A stretch of 64,000 bases of DNA, from NCBI RefSeq assembly GCF_014288115.1, contig NZ_JACOOK010000005.1, forward strand, positions 1-64,000, in the 5' to 3' direction. The notes below the pieces were generated by a model. That model had not been told where the DNA came from, ran no database searches, and worked only from the letters and a program-made list of their open reading frames with translations. Of this stretch, positions 15,425-24,904 are shown one piece after another. The stretch comes from Alistipes_A hominis (GTDB lineage: Bacteria; Bacteroidota; Bacteroidia; Bacteroidales; Rikenellaceae). The first letter of the stretch is position 1. Every line of letters starts with the position of its first letter. The position numbers and the translations under genes are program-made.

Positions 15425-16699
15425 ATGGCATCGTCCGCAGGCAAAATCGAAGAACTGATCCGATTGGTCTGGTGCAGGCAGCTCTACACCGGCGTCGGGG
15501 GGCCTGCGTTCGGCGTCATCGGGCACGGCAGGGCCAATCCCGGCGAAGGGATGGAGTTGCTGGACGTTCGGTTCGAATTGGACGGAACGGTTTATCGTGG
15601 TCCCGCAGCGATCCATGAATACGCTTCGGACTGGTATAAGCATGCCCATCACGAAGATCCCGGTTACGATCACTGCGTGTTGAACCTGGTCGTTCACGAC
15701 GACGCAGTTATCTGTCGCGCCGACGGTTCGGTGATTCCCAACGCGGCGATCGTTTTCCCGCGGGAATTGGCCGAACGCTACGAACGGTTGCTTGGCGAAA
15801 GCGGTTCATACAGGTGCGGCGCCTTGTTGGCCGGAATGCCGGAGGTAAAGCGGTACAACCTGCTTACGGAATTGACCTGCGAGCGTCTCGAGCGTAAATA
15901 CGACGAGTTTCTGCAACGTTACCGGCAGGCGGATAACAACTGGAACGAAGCGTTTTACGTTTCGCTGTTCAGGGCGGTCGGGGCCGGGTCCAACCGCGAA
16001 TCCTATGAGCGACTGGCGCGAACGGTATCTTTTACGCAAATCTGTCGGGTGCGGGAGTCCGTCGCGTCGGCCGAAGCCCTGTTGTTGGGTGCGGCCGGAT
16101 TGCTGGAGGCGGAGCCTTCGGACGACTATTCCGATAAACTGCGATACGAATTCAAACATCTGAGCCGGCGTTTCGGGATCGTTCCGATGCACCGCAACGC
16201 ATGGAACCTCCGCTCGGGACGTCCCGATCAGAAACCGGTGTTGCGTATTGCCGAACTGGCCGCGCTGCTGGTTTCCGGCGAGTTTTTTTTCTCCCGTTTG
16301 GTCAATTGCAAAACGCAGCGCGACATCCGGCAGGTCTTTTCGGCCTCCGCTTCGGAATACTGGACGACTCATTACTGTTTCGGGCAGCCTTCGGGACGCA
16401 GTGTGAAACGGTTCGGCGATATGATGCTGGATAACCTCGGCATCAATCTGGTCGTCCCGATGATTTTCGCATACGGCAAAATCACCGGAAACGAAGAGCT
16501 GAAAGAGAGGGCGATCGGGATTCTGGAGGAGATCCGCGCAGAAAACCATATCCGGATCGTCAGGGAGTGGAAAACGCACGGCATCGCCGCCGACAACGCT
16601 TTTTTCTCGCAGGGGTTGCTCGAACTGACCCGGGAATATTGCGAGAAAAAACGTTGCGCGTACTGTAATATCGGGAGAATCGTGCTGTGTTCTCAATAA
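15425..16699 (+). CDS. DUF2851 family protein
   Basis: The 424-residue protein starts with EELIRLVWCRQLY and has the DUF2851 hallmark GMELLDVRFELDGTVYRGPAAIHEYASDWYKHAHHEDPGYDHCVLNLVVHD split over residues 45-100. A C-terminal Cys cluster (EYCEKKRCAYCNIGRIVLC) could bind a metal or an Fe-S cluster. The family's function is unknown. Position immediately after two Fe-S assembly genes and the terminal cysteines suggest a link to Fe-S biology (inference). Confidence 0.85.
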   Translation: MASSAGKIEELIRLVWCRQLYTGVGGPAFGVIGHGRANPGEGMELLDVRFELDGTVYRGPAAIHEYASDWYKHAHHEDPGYDHCVLNLVVHDDAVICRADGSVIPNAAIVFPRELAERYERLLGESGSYRCGALLAGMPEVKRYNLLTELTCERLERKYDEFLQRYRQADNNWNEAFYVSLFRAVGAGSNRESYERLARTVSFTQICRVRESVASAEALLLGAAGLLEAEPSDDYSDKLRYEFKHLSRRFGIVPMHRNAWNLRSGRPDQKPVLRIAELAALLVSGEFFFSRLVNCKTQRDIRQVFSASASEYWTTHYCFGQPSGRSVKRFGDMMLDNLGINLVVPMIFAYGKITGNEELKERAIGILEEIRAENHIRIVREWKTHGIAADNAFFSQGLLELTREYCEKKRCAYCNIGRIVLCSQ

Positions 16700-16753
16700 A
16701 AAACATTAAATTTACGCGTTATTTTTCAACGTCTTAATCAATAAGAAAGGAAT

Positions 16754-19700
16754 ATGAGTGTAGTAACCGGATTAATTAAATTGTTTTTCGGAACGAAGAG
16801 CGAGAAAGACCGCAAGGCGATTCAACCCTATGTAGACAAGATCAAAGCGATATATCCGTCCATCGAACAACTTACCGTCGATGAATTGCGAGCGAGAAGC
16901 GCCGGCCTGAAAGCCGCCATCGCCGAATATATCAGCGCAGAGGAACAGCAGATCGCCGAACTGAAAGTGCAGCTTGAGAACCTGGACACCTCTTTGGACG
17001 ACAAGGAGCGCATCTCGAAACAGATCGATACGCTGACCGAAGAGATCGACCGCAAGATCGAGGAGAAACTCGACGAAATCATGCCGGAGGCTTTCTCCAT
17101 TATGAAGGAGACCGCCCGCCGGTTCAAAGAGAACGAGGAGATCGTCGTGACGGCGACCGATTTCGACCGGGAGCTGGCCGCCGCCGGCAAGGATTTCATC
17201 CGGATCGACGGCGACAAGGCCGTTTACAGCAATTCGTGGGTAGCCGGAGGGAACAAGATCGTGTGGGATATGGTGCATTACGATTGCCAGCTTTTCGGCG
17301 GCGTCGTGCTGCATAAAGGAAATATCGCCGAAATGGCGACCGGCGAAGGTAAGACGCTGGTGGCGACGCTGCCCGTGTTCTTGAACGCGCTGGCCGGGAA
17401 GGGCGTGCACGTGGTGACCGTCAACGATTACCTGGCGCGCCGCGACTCCGAATGGATGGGGCCGCTGTATCAGTTCCACGGATTGTCGGTGGATTGCATC
17501 GACCGACATCAGCCCAATTCGAAAGCGCGCCGCAAGGCTTATATGTCCGATATTACGTTCGGGACGAACAACGAGTTCGGTTTCGACTACCTGCGCGACA
17601 ACATGGCGTTCTCGCCGGACGACCTGGTGCAGCGCAAGCACCACTATGCGATCGTCGATGAGGTCGACTCGGTGTTGATCGACGATGCGCGGACGCCGCT
17701 GATCATTTCTGGGCCGGTTCCCAAAGGAGACGACCAGATGTTCGAGCAATACCGCGGGGCGGTCGAGAACCTGTTCAATCTGCAACGGAATCAGGTGACT
17801 CAGCTCGTCGCCGATGCGAAGAAGCTGATTGCGGAGGGTAAAACCGAAGAAGGGGGTATTCTGCTTTACCGGGCCCATAAAGCGCTGCCGAAGTACAAGC
17901 CGCTGATCAAATACCTCAGCGAACACGGTATCAAGGCGCTGATGCAGAAGACTGAAAATATTTACATGCAGGATAATAACCGGCGTATGCCGGAAATCGT
18001 CGACGACTTGTTTTTCGTGATCGACGAAAAACTCAATTCGGTCGAGCTGCAGGATAAGGGGCAGGAAGTGCTGTCGAAAAGCGTCAACGAGGAGAAATTC
18101 TTCGTGCTGCCCGATATGGGTTCCATCGTCGCCGACATCGAGAAAAGCGATATGAGCCCCGAAGAAAAGGCGGCGAAAAAGGACGAGGTGCTGAACGACT
18201 ATGCGATCCGTTCGGAACGTCTTCATACGGTCAGTCAGTTGTTGAAGGCTTACAGCATGTTCGAAAAGGATGTCGAATACGTGGTGATCGACAACAAGGT
18301 GAAGATCGTCGACGAACAGACGGGGCGTATCATGGAAGGCCGCCGTTATTCGGACGGGCTGCACCAAGCTATCGAAGCGAAAGAGCGCGTGAAGGTCGAA
18401 GCTGCCACGCAGACGTTCGCGACCGTTACGTTGCAGAATTATTTCCGTATGTACCACAAGTTGGCCGGTATGACCGGTACGGCCGAAACCGAAGCCAGCG
18501 AACTCTGGAATATCTACAAGCTGGATGTCATCGTCATTCCGACCAACCGTCCGGTGATCCGCGACGACAAGGACGACGTAATCTATAAAACCAAGCGGGA
18601 GAAATATGCCGCCGTTATCGAAGAGATAGCCAAATTGGTCGAGGCCGGACGTCCGGTGCTGGTAGGCACTACTTCGGTCGAGATTTCCGAGTTGCTGAGC
18701 CGTATGCTGAAACTGCGCGGGATCAAGCACAATGTTCTAAATGCCAAGCAGCACCAGCTTGAGGCGCAGGTTGTGGCCGAAGCCGGACGCAAAGGACAGG
18801 TGACCATCGCCACCAACATGGCCGGTCGCGGTACCGACATCAAGCTGACCGACGAAGTGAAGGCCGCCGGCGGTCTGGCAATCATCGGTACCGAACGGCA
18901 CGAGTCACGCCGGGTCGACCGTCAGTTGCGCGGACGTGCCGGACGTCAGGGAGACCCCGGTTCGTCGCTGTTCTTCGTATCGCTGGAAGATAACCTGATG
19001 CGGCTGTTCGGTTCGGAACGGATCGCCGGACTGATGGACAGAATGGGATTGAAGGAAGGCGAAGTGATCCAAGCCGGTATGATGTCGCGGGCGATCGAAC
19101 GCGCGCAACGTAAGGTAGAGGAGAACAACTTCGGTATCCGTAAGCACCTGCTCGAATACGACGATGTGATGAACGCCCAGCGCGAAGTGATTTATACCCG
19201 CCGCCGCCATGCCGTTTACGGCGAGCGGATCGAGGTCGATCTGAACAACATCATGGTCGATTTCGCCGAAAGTTTCGTCGAGACGTACGGCGACGGCGAA
19301 TACGAGGACTTCAAGTTCGAGATGATCCGCCAGGTGGCCGTGCAGCCTTCGTTCAACGAGAACGAGTTCGAAGAGGCCAAGAAAAAGCGCGAGGTGTTGG
19401 CCGGTATGGTCGTTAAGGATTTCCAGGACGCCTATGCCCGTCGCATGGCGAGCATTGCGGCGACTACCTATCCGGTTATCAAAAACGTGTACGAAAAGAA
19501 CGCCGCTCAGTACGAGAATATCTACGTTCCGGTGTCCGACGGACGTCGTGTGTTCAATGTGCCGGTAGACCTTAAAAAAGCTTATGACAGCGAAGGCAAG
19601 GAGGTATTCAAGCATTTCAGCAAGGTGATCATGCTGGTCATCATCGACGAAGACTGGAAAGAGCACCTACGCGAAATGGACGATCTGCGCCAGAGCGTCC

Positions 19701-20050
19701 GGAATGCTTCGTACGAGCAGAAAGACCCGTTGTTGATCTACAAGTTCGAGTCTTACAACTTGTTCAGCAAGATGCTGGAAAAAGGGAATCGCGAAATTCT
19801 TTCGACGTTGTTCAAAGCTTTCGTTCCCGTCAAGGAAAATCCGGACGTGACCAAGCAGCAAATGCCGCAGCCCAAAACGGATCTGTCTCAGTTGCAGACC
19901 TCGCGGAACGAGGCGGCCGCAGCCGCCGGTTCCAGGGAGAAAAGCAAGCCTGCTCCCGTGCATGTCGAGAAGAAGGTGGGACGAAACGATCCGTGCCCCT
20001 GCGGCAGCGGGAAGAAATACAAACACTGCCACGGCAAGATGGAAGCCTAA
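16754..20050 (+). CDS. secA: Preprotein translocase ATPase SecA
   Basis: The 1098-residue motor drives protein export through SecYEG. Visible parts are the Walker A loop MATGEGKTLVATLP, the Walker B segment AIVDEVDSVLIDDARTPLIISGP, the second nucleotide-binding domain NMAGRGTDIKL, the helical scaffold and a C-terminal SEC-C zinc motif (GRNDPCPCGSGKKYKHCHG). The protein is longer than E. coli SecA (901 aa), as usual in Bacteroidota, with a coiled-coil-rich insert near residues 55-95. It is monocistronic. A possible -7 element TAAATTTA (16707-16714) is a near match to TAnnTTTG, and a strong terminator follows. Confidence 0.97.
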   Translation: MSVVTGLIKLFFGTKSEKDRKAIQPYVDKIKAIYPSIEQLTVDELRARSAGLKAAIAEYISAEEQQIAELKVQLENLDTSLDDKERISKQIDTLTEEIDRKIEEKLDEIMPEAFSIMKETARRFKENEEIVVTATDFDRELAAAGKDFIRIDGDKAVYSNSWVAGGNKIVWDMVHYDCQLFGGVVLHKGNIAEMATGEGKTLVATLPVFLNALAGKGVHVVTVNDYLARRDSEWMGPLYQFHGLSVDCIDRHQPNSKARRKAYMSDITFGTNNEFGFDYLRDNMAFSPDDLVQRKHHYAIVDEVDSVLIDDARTPLIISGPVPKGDDQMFEQYRGAVENLFNLQRNQVTQLVADAKKLIAEGKTEEGGILLYRAHKALPKYKPLIKYLSEHGIKALMQKTENIYMQDNNRRMPEIVDDLFFVIDEKLNSVELQDKGQEVLSKSVNEEKFFVLPDMGSIVADIEKSDMSPEEKAAKKDEVLNDYAIRSERLHTVSQLLKAYSMFEKDVEYVVIDNKVKIVDEQTGRIMEGRRYSDGLHQAIEAKERVKVEAATQTFATVTLQNYFRMYHKLAGMTGTAETEASELWNIYKLDVIVIPTNRPVIRDDKDDVIYKTKREKYAAVIEEIAKLVEAGRPVLVGTTSVEISELLSRMLKLRGIKHNVLNAKQHQLEAQVVAEAGRKGQVTIATNMAGRGTDIKLTDEVKAAGGLAIIGTERHESRRVDRQLRGRAGRQGDPGSSLFFVSLEDNLMRLFGSERIAGLMDRMGLKEGEVIQAGMMSRAIERAQRKVEENNFGIRKHLLEYDDVMNAQREVIYTRRRHAVYGERIEVDLNNIMVDFAESFVETYGDGEYEDFKFEMIRQVAVQPSFNENEFEEAKKKREVLAGMVVKDFQDAYARRMASIAATTYPVIKNVYEKNAAQYENIYVPVSDGRRVFNVPVDLKKAYDSEGKEVFKHFSKVIMLVIIDEDWKEHLREMDDLRQSVRNASYEQKDPLLIYKFESYNLFSKMLEKGNREILSTLFKAFVPVKENPDVTKQQMPQPKTDLSQLQTSRNEAAAAAGSREKSKPAPVHVEKKVGRNDPCPCGSGKKYKHCHGKMEA

Positions 20051-20070
20051 GCGCGCTTCCTTATTACGAA

Positions 20071-20105
20071 CAGAGACGATCCCCTTTGGGGTCGTCTCTG
20101 CTTTT
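20071..20105 (+). terminator. Terminator after secA
   Basis: CAGAGACGATCCCC / GGGGTCGTCTCTG stem with one bulged T, a 3-base loop and a CTTTT tail. Confidence 0.85.
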
Positions 20106-20132
20106 ATATGGCCGAATCGGGAAGTTTTCCCG

Positions 20133-20171
20133 CAAAACGGGCGGCACTTTACAAAAGGGGCCGCCCGTTTT
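20133..20171 (-). terminator. Terminator of the threonine operon
   Basis: A stem of at least 12 bp (AAAACGGGCGGC / GCCGCCCGTTTT) that ends in TTTTG on the minus strand, 15 bases after the thrC stop codon. Confidence 0.7.
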
Positions 20172-20185
20172 CGAAGTATGTTTCG

Positions 20186-21487
20186 TTATTGCCTGTCCGA
20201 TAAAAATCGTTTGAACGTATCGAAGTCGGACGGAAGTCTTACCGATAGTTTCTGCCCTTTCATGAATTCGGCCAGCCGCTGCGGAACGGCAACAGGCTGC
20301 CCGATGATCGGCTCTACCGTATCTTTGAATTTGGCCGGATGCGCCGTTTCGAGGAAGACGCCCGTTTCGCCCGCTTGCAGTCCCTCTTTCAATGCCTGAT
20401 AACCGCAGGCTCCGTGCGGGTCGAGCAGGTATCCGGTTCGTTTCAGCGTGTCGGCCAGGATCGAACGGATCCGGTCGTCGCTGTACCGTGCGCCGCTGAT
20501 GTCGGCCCGGATCGCGTCGATCGACTGGCCGTACAGATCCAGCACGCGCACGAAATTACTCGGATCGCCCACGTCCATCGCATTGGCCAGCGTAGCGACC
20601 GACGGCCGCGGCGTGTAAACGCCCGTAATCAGGTATTGCAGGAAAATGTCGTTGCTGTTGTTGGCCGCGATGAAACGTTTTACCGGCAATCCCATCCGTT
20701 TGGCGAACAGGCCGGCCGTGATGTTGCCGAAATTACCGCTCGGAACGCTGACTACGATCTCCCCGTTCTCCCCTGCCCTGCGCATCTGCGCGTAAGCGTT
20801 GAAGTAGTAGAATGCCTGCGGCAGGAAGCGGGCTACGTTGATCGAATTGGCCGAAGTCAGCCGGAAACGTTCGTTCAGTTCCCGATCGAGGAAAGCGCTT
20901 TTGACCAGCCGTTGGCAGTCGTCGAACGTGCCGTCGATCTCAAGGGCCGTAATGTTCCGGCCGAGCGTCGTAAACTGTTTTTCCTGGATCTCGCTGACCT
21001 TGCCTTTCGGGTAGAGCACCACGACGTCGATGCCCTCCACGCCGAGGAAACCGTTGGCCACGGCGCTGCCGGTATCGCCCGACGTGGCGACCAGCACGCT
21101 CACCCGACCGTTGTCGCGACCGATAAAGTGGGACAGCATTCGGGCCATGAAACGGGCTCCGACGTCTTTGAATGCCAGAGTCGGCCCGTGAAACAGTTCG
21201 AGCGAATAAATTCCAGGTTCGACCCGGACGACCGGCGTTTCGAAACTCAACGTATCGCAGACGATCTTTCGCAGCGTTTCATGCTCGATGTCGTCTCCGA
21301 AAAACGCCTCCGCTACACGGCAGGCGATCTCGTGGAACGACATGGATGCGATTCCATCGTAAAACGAACGGGGCAGTTTTTCAATTCGTTCGGGCATGTA
21401 GAGTCCCTTGTCGGGAGCCAGGCCGCGGACGACCGCTTCGCCGAGCGCAACTTCCGGCGCCGTATGGTTCGTGCTGTAATATTTCAT
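20186..21487 (-). CDS. thrC: Threonine synthase
   Basis: The 433-residue PLP enzyme converts O-phosphohomoserine to threonine. The PLP lysine lies in HGPTLAFKDVGARF (about residue 112), preceded by an RFG-less short N-terminal domain (MKYYSTNHTAPEVALGEAVVRGLAPDKGLY) and followed by the phosphate-binding ATSGDTGSAV and SVPSGNFGNITAG. The C-terminus is complete. It is the last gene of a six-gene minus-strand run that begins with thrA at 28663. It follows the phosphoglycerate-mutase-like gene by 43 bases, in the arrangement used by many Bacteroidota for threonine synthesis. Confidence 0.95.
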   Translation of the reverse strand: MKYYSTNHTAPEVALGEAVVRGLAPDKGLYMPERIEKLPRSFYDGIASMSFHEIACRVAEAFFGDDIEHETLRKIVCDTLSFETPVVRVEPGIYSLELFHGPTLAFKDVGARFMARMLSHFIGRDNGRVSVLVATSGDTGSAVANGFLGVEGIDVVVLYPKGKVSEIQEKQFTTLGRNITALEIDGTFDDCQRLVKSAFLDRELNERFRLTSANSINVARFLPQAFYYFNAYAQMRRAGENGEIVVSVPSGNFGNITAGLFAKRMGLPVKRFIAANNSNDIFLQYLITGVYTPRPSVATLANAMDVGDPSNFVRVLDLYGQSIDAIRADISGARYSDDRIRSILADTLKRTGYLLDPHGACGYQALKEGLQAGETGVFLETAHPAKFKDTVEPIIGQPVAVPQRLAEFMKGQKLSVRLPSDFDTFKRFLSDRQ

Positions 21488-21530
21488 CGTTTTTTTGCTT
21501 TTACCGACGGCCCGCTGGCCGCTTTTCGTA

Positions 21531-22742
21531 CTATTTTCTTAAAATGAATCGTTCCATGAACTGATCGCCCGAAAGGTCGCCATAGCTGCCTTTCCGAGCT
21601 GCGAATTCGTCGAACGCCTGCACCTCGTCGCCCGGTTCGTTCGTCCGGTAGATCGTGAACGGGATCGGTTTCGACGTGTGGGTGCGGAGCGCGCACGGAG
21701 TCGGGTGATCCGGCAGGATGGCGATCGAAACCGGCTCGTCCCAGGTCGAAACGGCGTCGAGGATCGGTTTGACGATGCGCCGGTCGAGGTATTCGATCGT
21801 TTTCATCTTCAGCGCGACATCGCCCTCGTGCCCCGCTTCGTCGCTGGCTTCGATGTGCAAAAATACGAAATCGTGCGTGCGGAGCGCTTCGATGGCAGCT
21901 TGCGCTTTCCCCTCGTAATTCGTATTGTAAAGCCCCGTAGCGCCTTCGACATCGATCGATTCGAGGCCGGCATAGACGCCGATTCCTTTAATCAGGTCTA
22001 CCGCCGAAATCACTACGCCGCTGCCGATTCCGTAACGCTGCATCAGCGTCTGCATCTGCGGGCGATAGCCCGGCGACCATGGCCAGATGCTGTTCGCCGG
22101 ATCTTTTCCGGCCGCTTTGCGGGCCAGGTTGACCGGATGGTTTTCCAGCAATGTCATCGAACGTTCGATCAGTTCGTTCAACTGCCGAGCGGTCGGCTCT
22201 CCGTCGGTGTCGGCGGCCCTGACCAAAACGTCTTTGTAAGGAGTGCCCGGCACGTCGTGCGGAGGCGTCGTAACGATGCGTTTGCTTCCTCCCTTGATTT
22301 TCAGCAGGTGCCGATATGAAACTCCCGGAAAGAAGTTGACGTCCTCGCCGCCGAGTTCTTTTTGCAGGAAGGCGATCAGTTCGGCGGCTTCCGCATTCGA
22401 GATGTGTCCGGCCGAATGGTTTTTGATTTTTCCGTCCTCGATCGTAATCAGGTTGCAGCGCATCGCCATCTCCCCGTCTTCGATCTTGACTCCCATACTG
22501 GCGGCTTCCAGCGAGCCGCGTCCCTCGAAAACTTTCGGAACGTCGTAGCCGAGTACCGACAAATTGGCGATTTCGCTGCCCGGAGCGAATCCGGCAGGAA
22601 CCGTAGCGAGCATTCCGCTGCGACCGTGCGCCGCCACCCAATCGATGGCCGGTTTGGAAACCGCTTGCAGCGGAGTTTTGTTTTCCAGGGCTTCGATCGG
22701 CTCGTCGGCCATGCCGTCGCCCAAGACAATGATGTATTTCAT
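21531..22742 (-). CDS. Cofactor-independent phosphoglycerate mutase family protein, proposed homoserine kinase
   Basis: The 403-residue protein belongs to the alkaline-phosphatase-like, archaeal-type (ApgM) branch: MKYIIVLGDGMADEPIEALENKTPLQAV at the start (metal-binding GDGMAD), GSEIANLSVLGYD, and a C-terminal HIEASDEAGHEGDV with metal ligands plus ILPDHPTPC. Family members placed between thrA and thrC have been proposed as the missing homoserine kinase of bacteria that lack ThrB. That assignment comes from gene clustering knowledge; no experiment is visible here. No classical thrB (GHMP kinase) occurs in the window. Confidence 0.88.
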   Translation of the reverse strand: MKYIIVLGDGMADEPIEALENKTPLQAVSKPAIDWVAAHGRSGMLATVPAGFAPGSEIANLSVLGYDVPKVFEGRGSLEAASMGVKIEDGEMAMRCNLITIEDGKIKNHSAGHISNAEAAELIAFLQKELGGEDVNFFPGVSYRHLLKIKGGSKRIVTTPPHDVPGTPYKDVLVRAADTDGEPTARQLNELIERSMTLLENHPVNLARKAAGKDPANSIWPWSPGYRPQMQTLMQRYGIGSGVVISAVDLIKGIGVYAGLESIDVEGATGLYNTNYEGKAQAAIEALRTHDFVFLHIEASDEAGHEGDVALKMKTIEYLDRRIVKPILDAVSTWDEPVSIAILPDHPTPCALRTHTSKPIPFTIYRTNEPGDEVQAFDEFAARKGSYGDLSGDQFMERFILRK

Positions 22743-22765
22743 ATGTCGTATTTTAAAATTTCAAA

Positions 22766-24013
22766 TCATTCGGGGCTAATGAACTCCGTCGAAACGGACA
22801 TCAACCGGACGTCTTTCAGCGTTACGAATCCGAACCGGAACCCTTCCTGCGGCAGCGGTGCCGTGAAAGTCCCCTTTTCGCGGTTCAACGTCCCCCCGAC
22901 CGTGTGCCATACCCGGTGCGCGTTGTCCGACAGCGTATCGTTCGTATAGTAAAACTCGGCCGAATAGGGAAATATGCCTGTGCGGAACGAAACCCGCAGA
23001 CTGTCGTCCAGGCTTACGTCCGTTATCCGGATCGGCGGATATCCATCGCCGACCGCGCTTTCGAAAAAACACCGGATTTCGGCCGGTTCCCACCCTTCGT
23101 AATGTCCGTGCCGCATACCGGGACGGATGCAAACTTCGCGGAAATGCTGCGGAATCAGGCGGCAGCTTTTCTGGTACTGGGGCACATCGAAAGCGGTATC
23201 GGTGTTTCCGTTGACCATCAGCATCGGGATGCCGACGTACGGGAGATACACGGACGGGTCCAGATCGCGCATCCACCGTGCTTTTCCGTCGGCCGACAGT
23301 TTGCTCATGCCGTAGTCGAAGAATTTCAGTTCGTCCATGTATCCGCATCCGTACACCGGCGCCGCGGCTTTGAAGCGGTTATCGAGCGCGGCGACGATAC
23401 AGGTCAGGTAACCGCCCCAACTGATGCCCGTCAGGCACGTCTTGTCCGCGTCCACCTGTTTCATGGAAAGTAGCAGCGAGTGCGCCAGAATTGCGGACGA
23501 GACGGCGTGATAAGTCCACGAACGTTTCATGTCTCCGTTTTCTGCCTGCATGAATACGGCTTCGTCGTCGCCGAGATTCGGCCCTCCGTCGGGCAGCGGC
23601 CGGATCTCCGGCCCGTTGCCGCACAGATCGATCGCAATGGCGGCATACCCTTCGGCCGCCCATTTTTCGACCCATTGCCGGAAAGCCCATCCGGCGCCTC
23701 CGTGAAGCAGTACGACGCCCGGATACTTCTTTTTCCCGTGCGGGCGGTTCGCTAGTAAATCGGGGTCGGAGTAATAAGCGAAAACCCGGGTCGGTTTGCC
23801 CTGATAATCGACGCTGCGCAACAGCAACGAACGCACCCCGTCGCCGGGCGCATCGTCCAGCCACTCGGCTTGCGGAACCCGACTCAACAGGGCGAGGTCC
23901 CACAGCCGGTTAACCTCGCCCACCGGTTCGTTGTCGATAACAGGAACCGTTTTCCCCCCCGCAAGGCCCGTGCTCAAGCACCCCAGCAGCAATATGGTAA
24001 AAAACGCTTTCAT
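22766..24013 (-). CDS. Exported alpha/beta hydrolase, acetylxylan-esterase / dienelactone-hydrolase-like
   Basis: The product (415 residues) starts with a signal peptide (MKAFFTILLLGCLSTGLAGG). The alpha/beta hydrolase core has an oxyanion segment VVLLHGGAGWAF, a nucleophile elbow GISWGG (catalytic Ser), a likely acid in VNGNTDTAF and a His in RHGHYEGW. An apparent C-terminal beta extension follows. The longer frame to 24400 is antisense noise: it lacks a signal peptide and runs through rhaD. The gene follows rhaD by 26 bases and precedes the mutase-like gene, so it sits inside the threonine operon. Acyl esterase activity on a sugar is inference from context. Confidence 0.85.
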   Translation of the reverse strand: MKAFFTILLLGCLSTGLAGGKTVPVIDNEPVGEVNRLWDLALLSRVPQAEWLDDAPGDGVRSLLLRSVDYQGKPTRVFAYYSDPDLLANRPHGKKKYPGVVLLHGGAGWAFRQWVEKWAAEGYAAIAIDLCGNGPEIRPLPDGGPNLGDDEAVFMQAENGDMKRSWTYHAVSSAILAHSLLLSMKQVDADKTCLTGISWGGYLTCIVAALDNRFKAAAPVYGCGYMDELKFFDYGMSKLSADGKARWMRDLDPSVYLPYVGIPMLMVNGNTDTAFDVPQYQKSCRLIPQHFREVCIRPGMRHGHYEGWEPAEIRCFFESAVGDGYPPIRITDVSLDDSLRVSFRTGIFPYSAEFYYTNDTLSDNAHRVWHTVGGTLNREKGTFTAPLPQEGFRFGFVTLKDVRLMSVSTEFISPE

Positions 24014-24039
24014 GTCGGCTCGTCGTTTTCGTGATCGTT

Positions 24040-24888
24040 TTAATCCCGGCGTATCATTAACGCCGACGTATCGGCATCGATGCAATCGGGGGCGGGAGTT
24101 ACATGGAAATTGGCGGCGATCCGGCACACCACATCCGTAGACGGCGCGCAGCGCATACCGCCGGCGGCCATTGCCTTCAGGTAGATACCCGCCGCCTTGT
24201 CGGCCATGTGGATCAGGCCGAACGCCGCGTCCAGGTTGCGTCCCCGGGCGAATACCCCGTGATGCTGCCACATGGCCATCGACCGTTTGCGGAAGGCTAC
24301 GGCCGTAGCGTCGGCGATTTCGTCGCCGCCGGCCATCATCCACGGGATGAATTCGATGCCCTGCGGAAATCCGACGACGCACTCCACATGCGACTGCCAA
24401 AGCAGTTTGCTGAGCAGCGGGGTCGTCAGCTCATGCAGGTAAGTGAGCGCGATCAGGTTCGGCGTGTGAGTATGGATCACGACGTGATCCGCTCCCTCCG
24501 AGACCTCTTTGGCTACGCTGTGCGATTTCAAGTGGGCTGGCAGTTCGCTGGTGGGCCGTCCTTCCGGTTCGAATCCCCACAGTACCCGGTAGTTCTCCCC
24601 CTTGGAATCCATTTCGATCACGCCCAGGTTTTTTTCGGGAGCGATGCTGATATTCCTCAAAAAACGGGTAGTCCCCGAAAACATGAATTTTTCGCCGGCC
24701 AGGTTCGGCAGCGAAACGCGCGCCGGGGTCCAGTCCGATTTGACCGCGAGCGGTAGGCCCGCCATCTTGTCGGGTTCCAGACGCTGACTGATATTGCCGC
24801 CGTTGGCTTCGCACCAGCCCAGAAACCACATGTCGGAACTGGTTTTTATCGCTTCCTTTATGAATATCGGATCATTCGTCGTCTTCAT
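24040..24888 (-). CDS. rhaD: L-rhamnulose-1-phosphate aldolase
   Basis: The 282-residue class II aldolase cleaves rhamnulose-1-phosphate to lactaldehyde and DHAP. Recognisable parts are WCEANGGNISQRL near residue 25, the zinc-ligand motif VVIHTHTPNLIALTY (His-x-His) and the third histidine in WQHHGVFARG. Length matches E. coli RhaD (274 aa). rhaA, rhaB and rhaT are not adjacent. It is embedded between a glycosidase-like gene and an esterase inside the thrA-thrC run. Confidence 0.92.
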   Translation of the reverse strand: MKTTNDPIFIKEAIKTSSDMWFLGWCEANGGNISQRLEPDKMAGLPLAVKSDWTPARVSLPNLAGEKFMFSGTTRFLRNISIAPEKNLGVIEMDSKGENYRVLWGFEPEGRPTSELPAHLKSHSVAKEVSEGADHVVIHTHTPNLIALTYLHELTTPLLSKLLWQSHVECVVGFPQGIEFIPWMMAGGDEIADATAVAFRKRSMAMWQHHGVFARGRNLDAAFGLIHMADKAAGIYLKAMAAGGMRCAPSTDVVCRIAANFHVTPAPDCIDADTSALMIRRD

Positions 24889-24904
24889 ATCATTCTTCGT
24901 ATTT

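Noticed and set aside
16772..18730. Long minus-strand frame (652 codons) inside secA
   Set aside because: It is antisense to intact secA and has no recognisable domain or start signal.
22766..24400. Upstream extension of the esterase frame to 24400
   Set aside because: The extra 129 codons run through rhaD antisense-type sequence with Arg/Gly-rich composition; the ATG at 24013 with a signal peptide is the real start.
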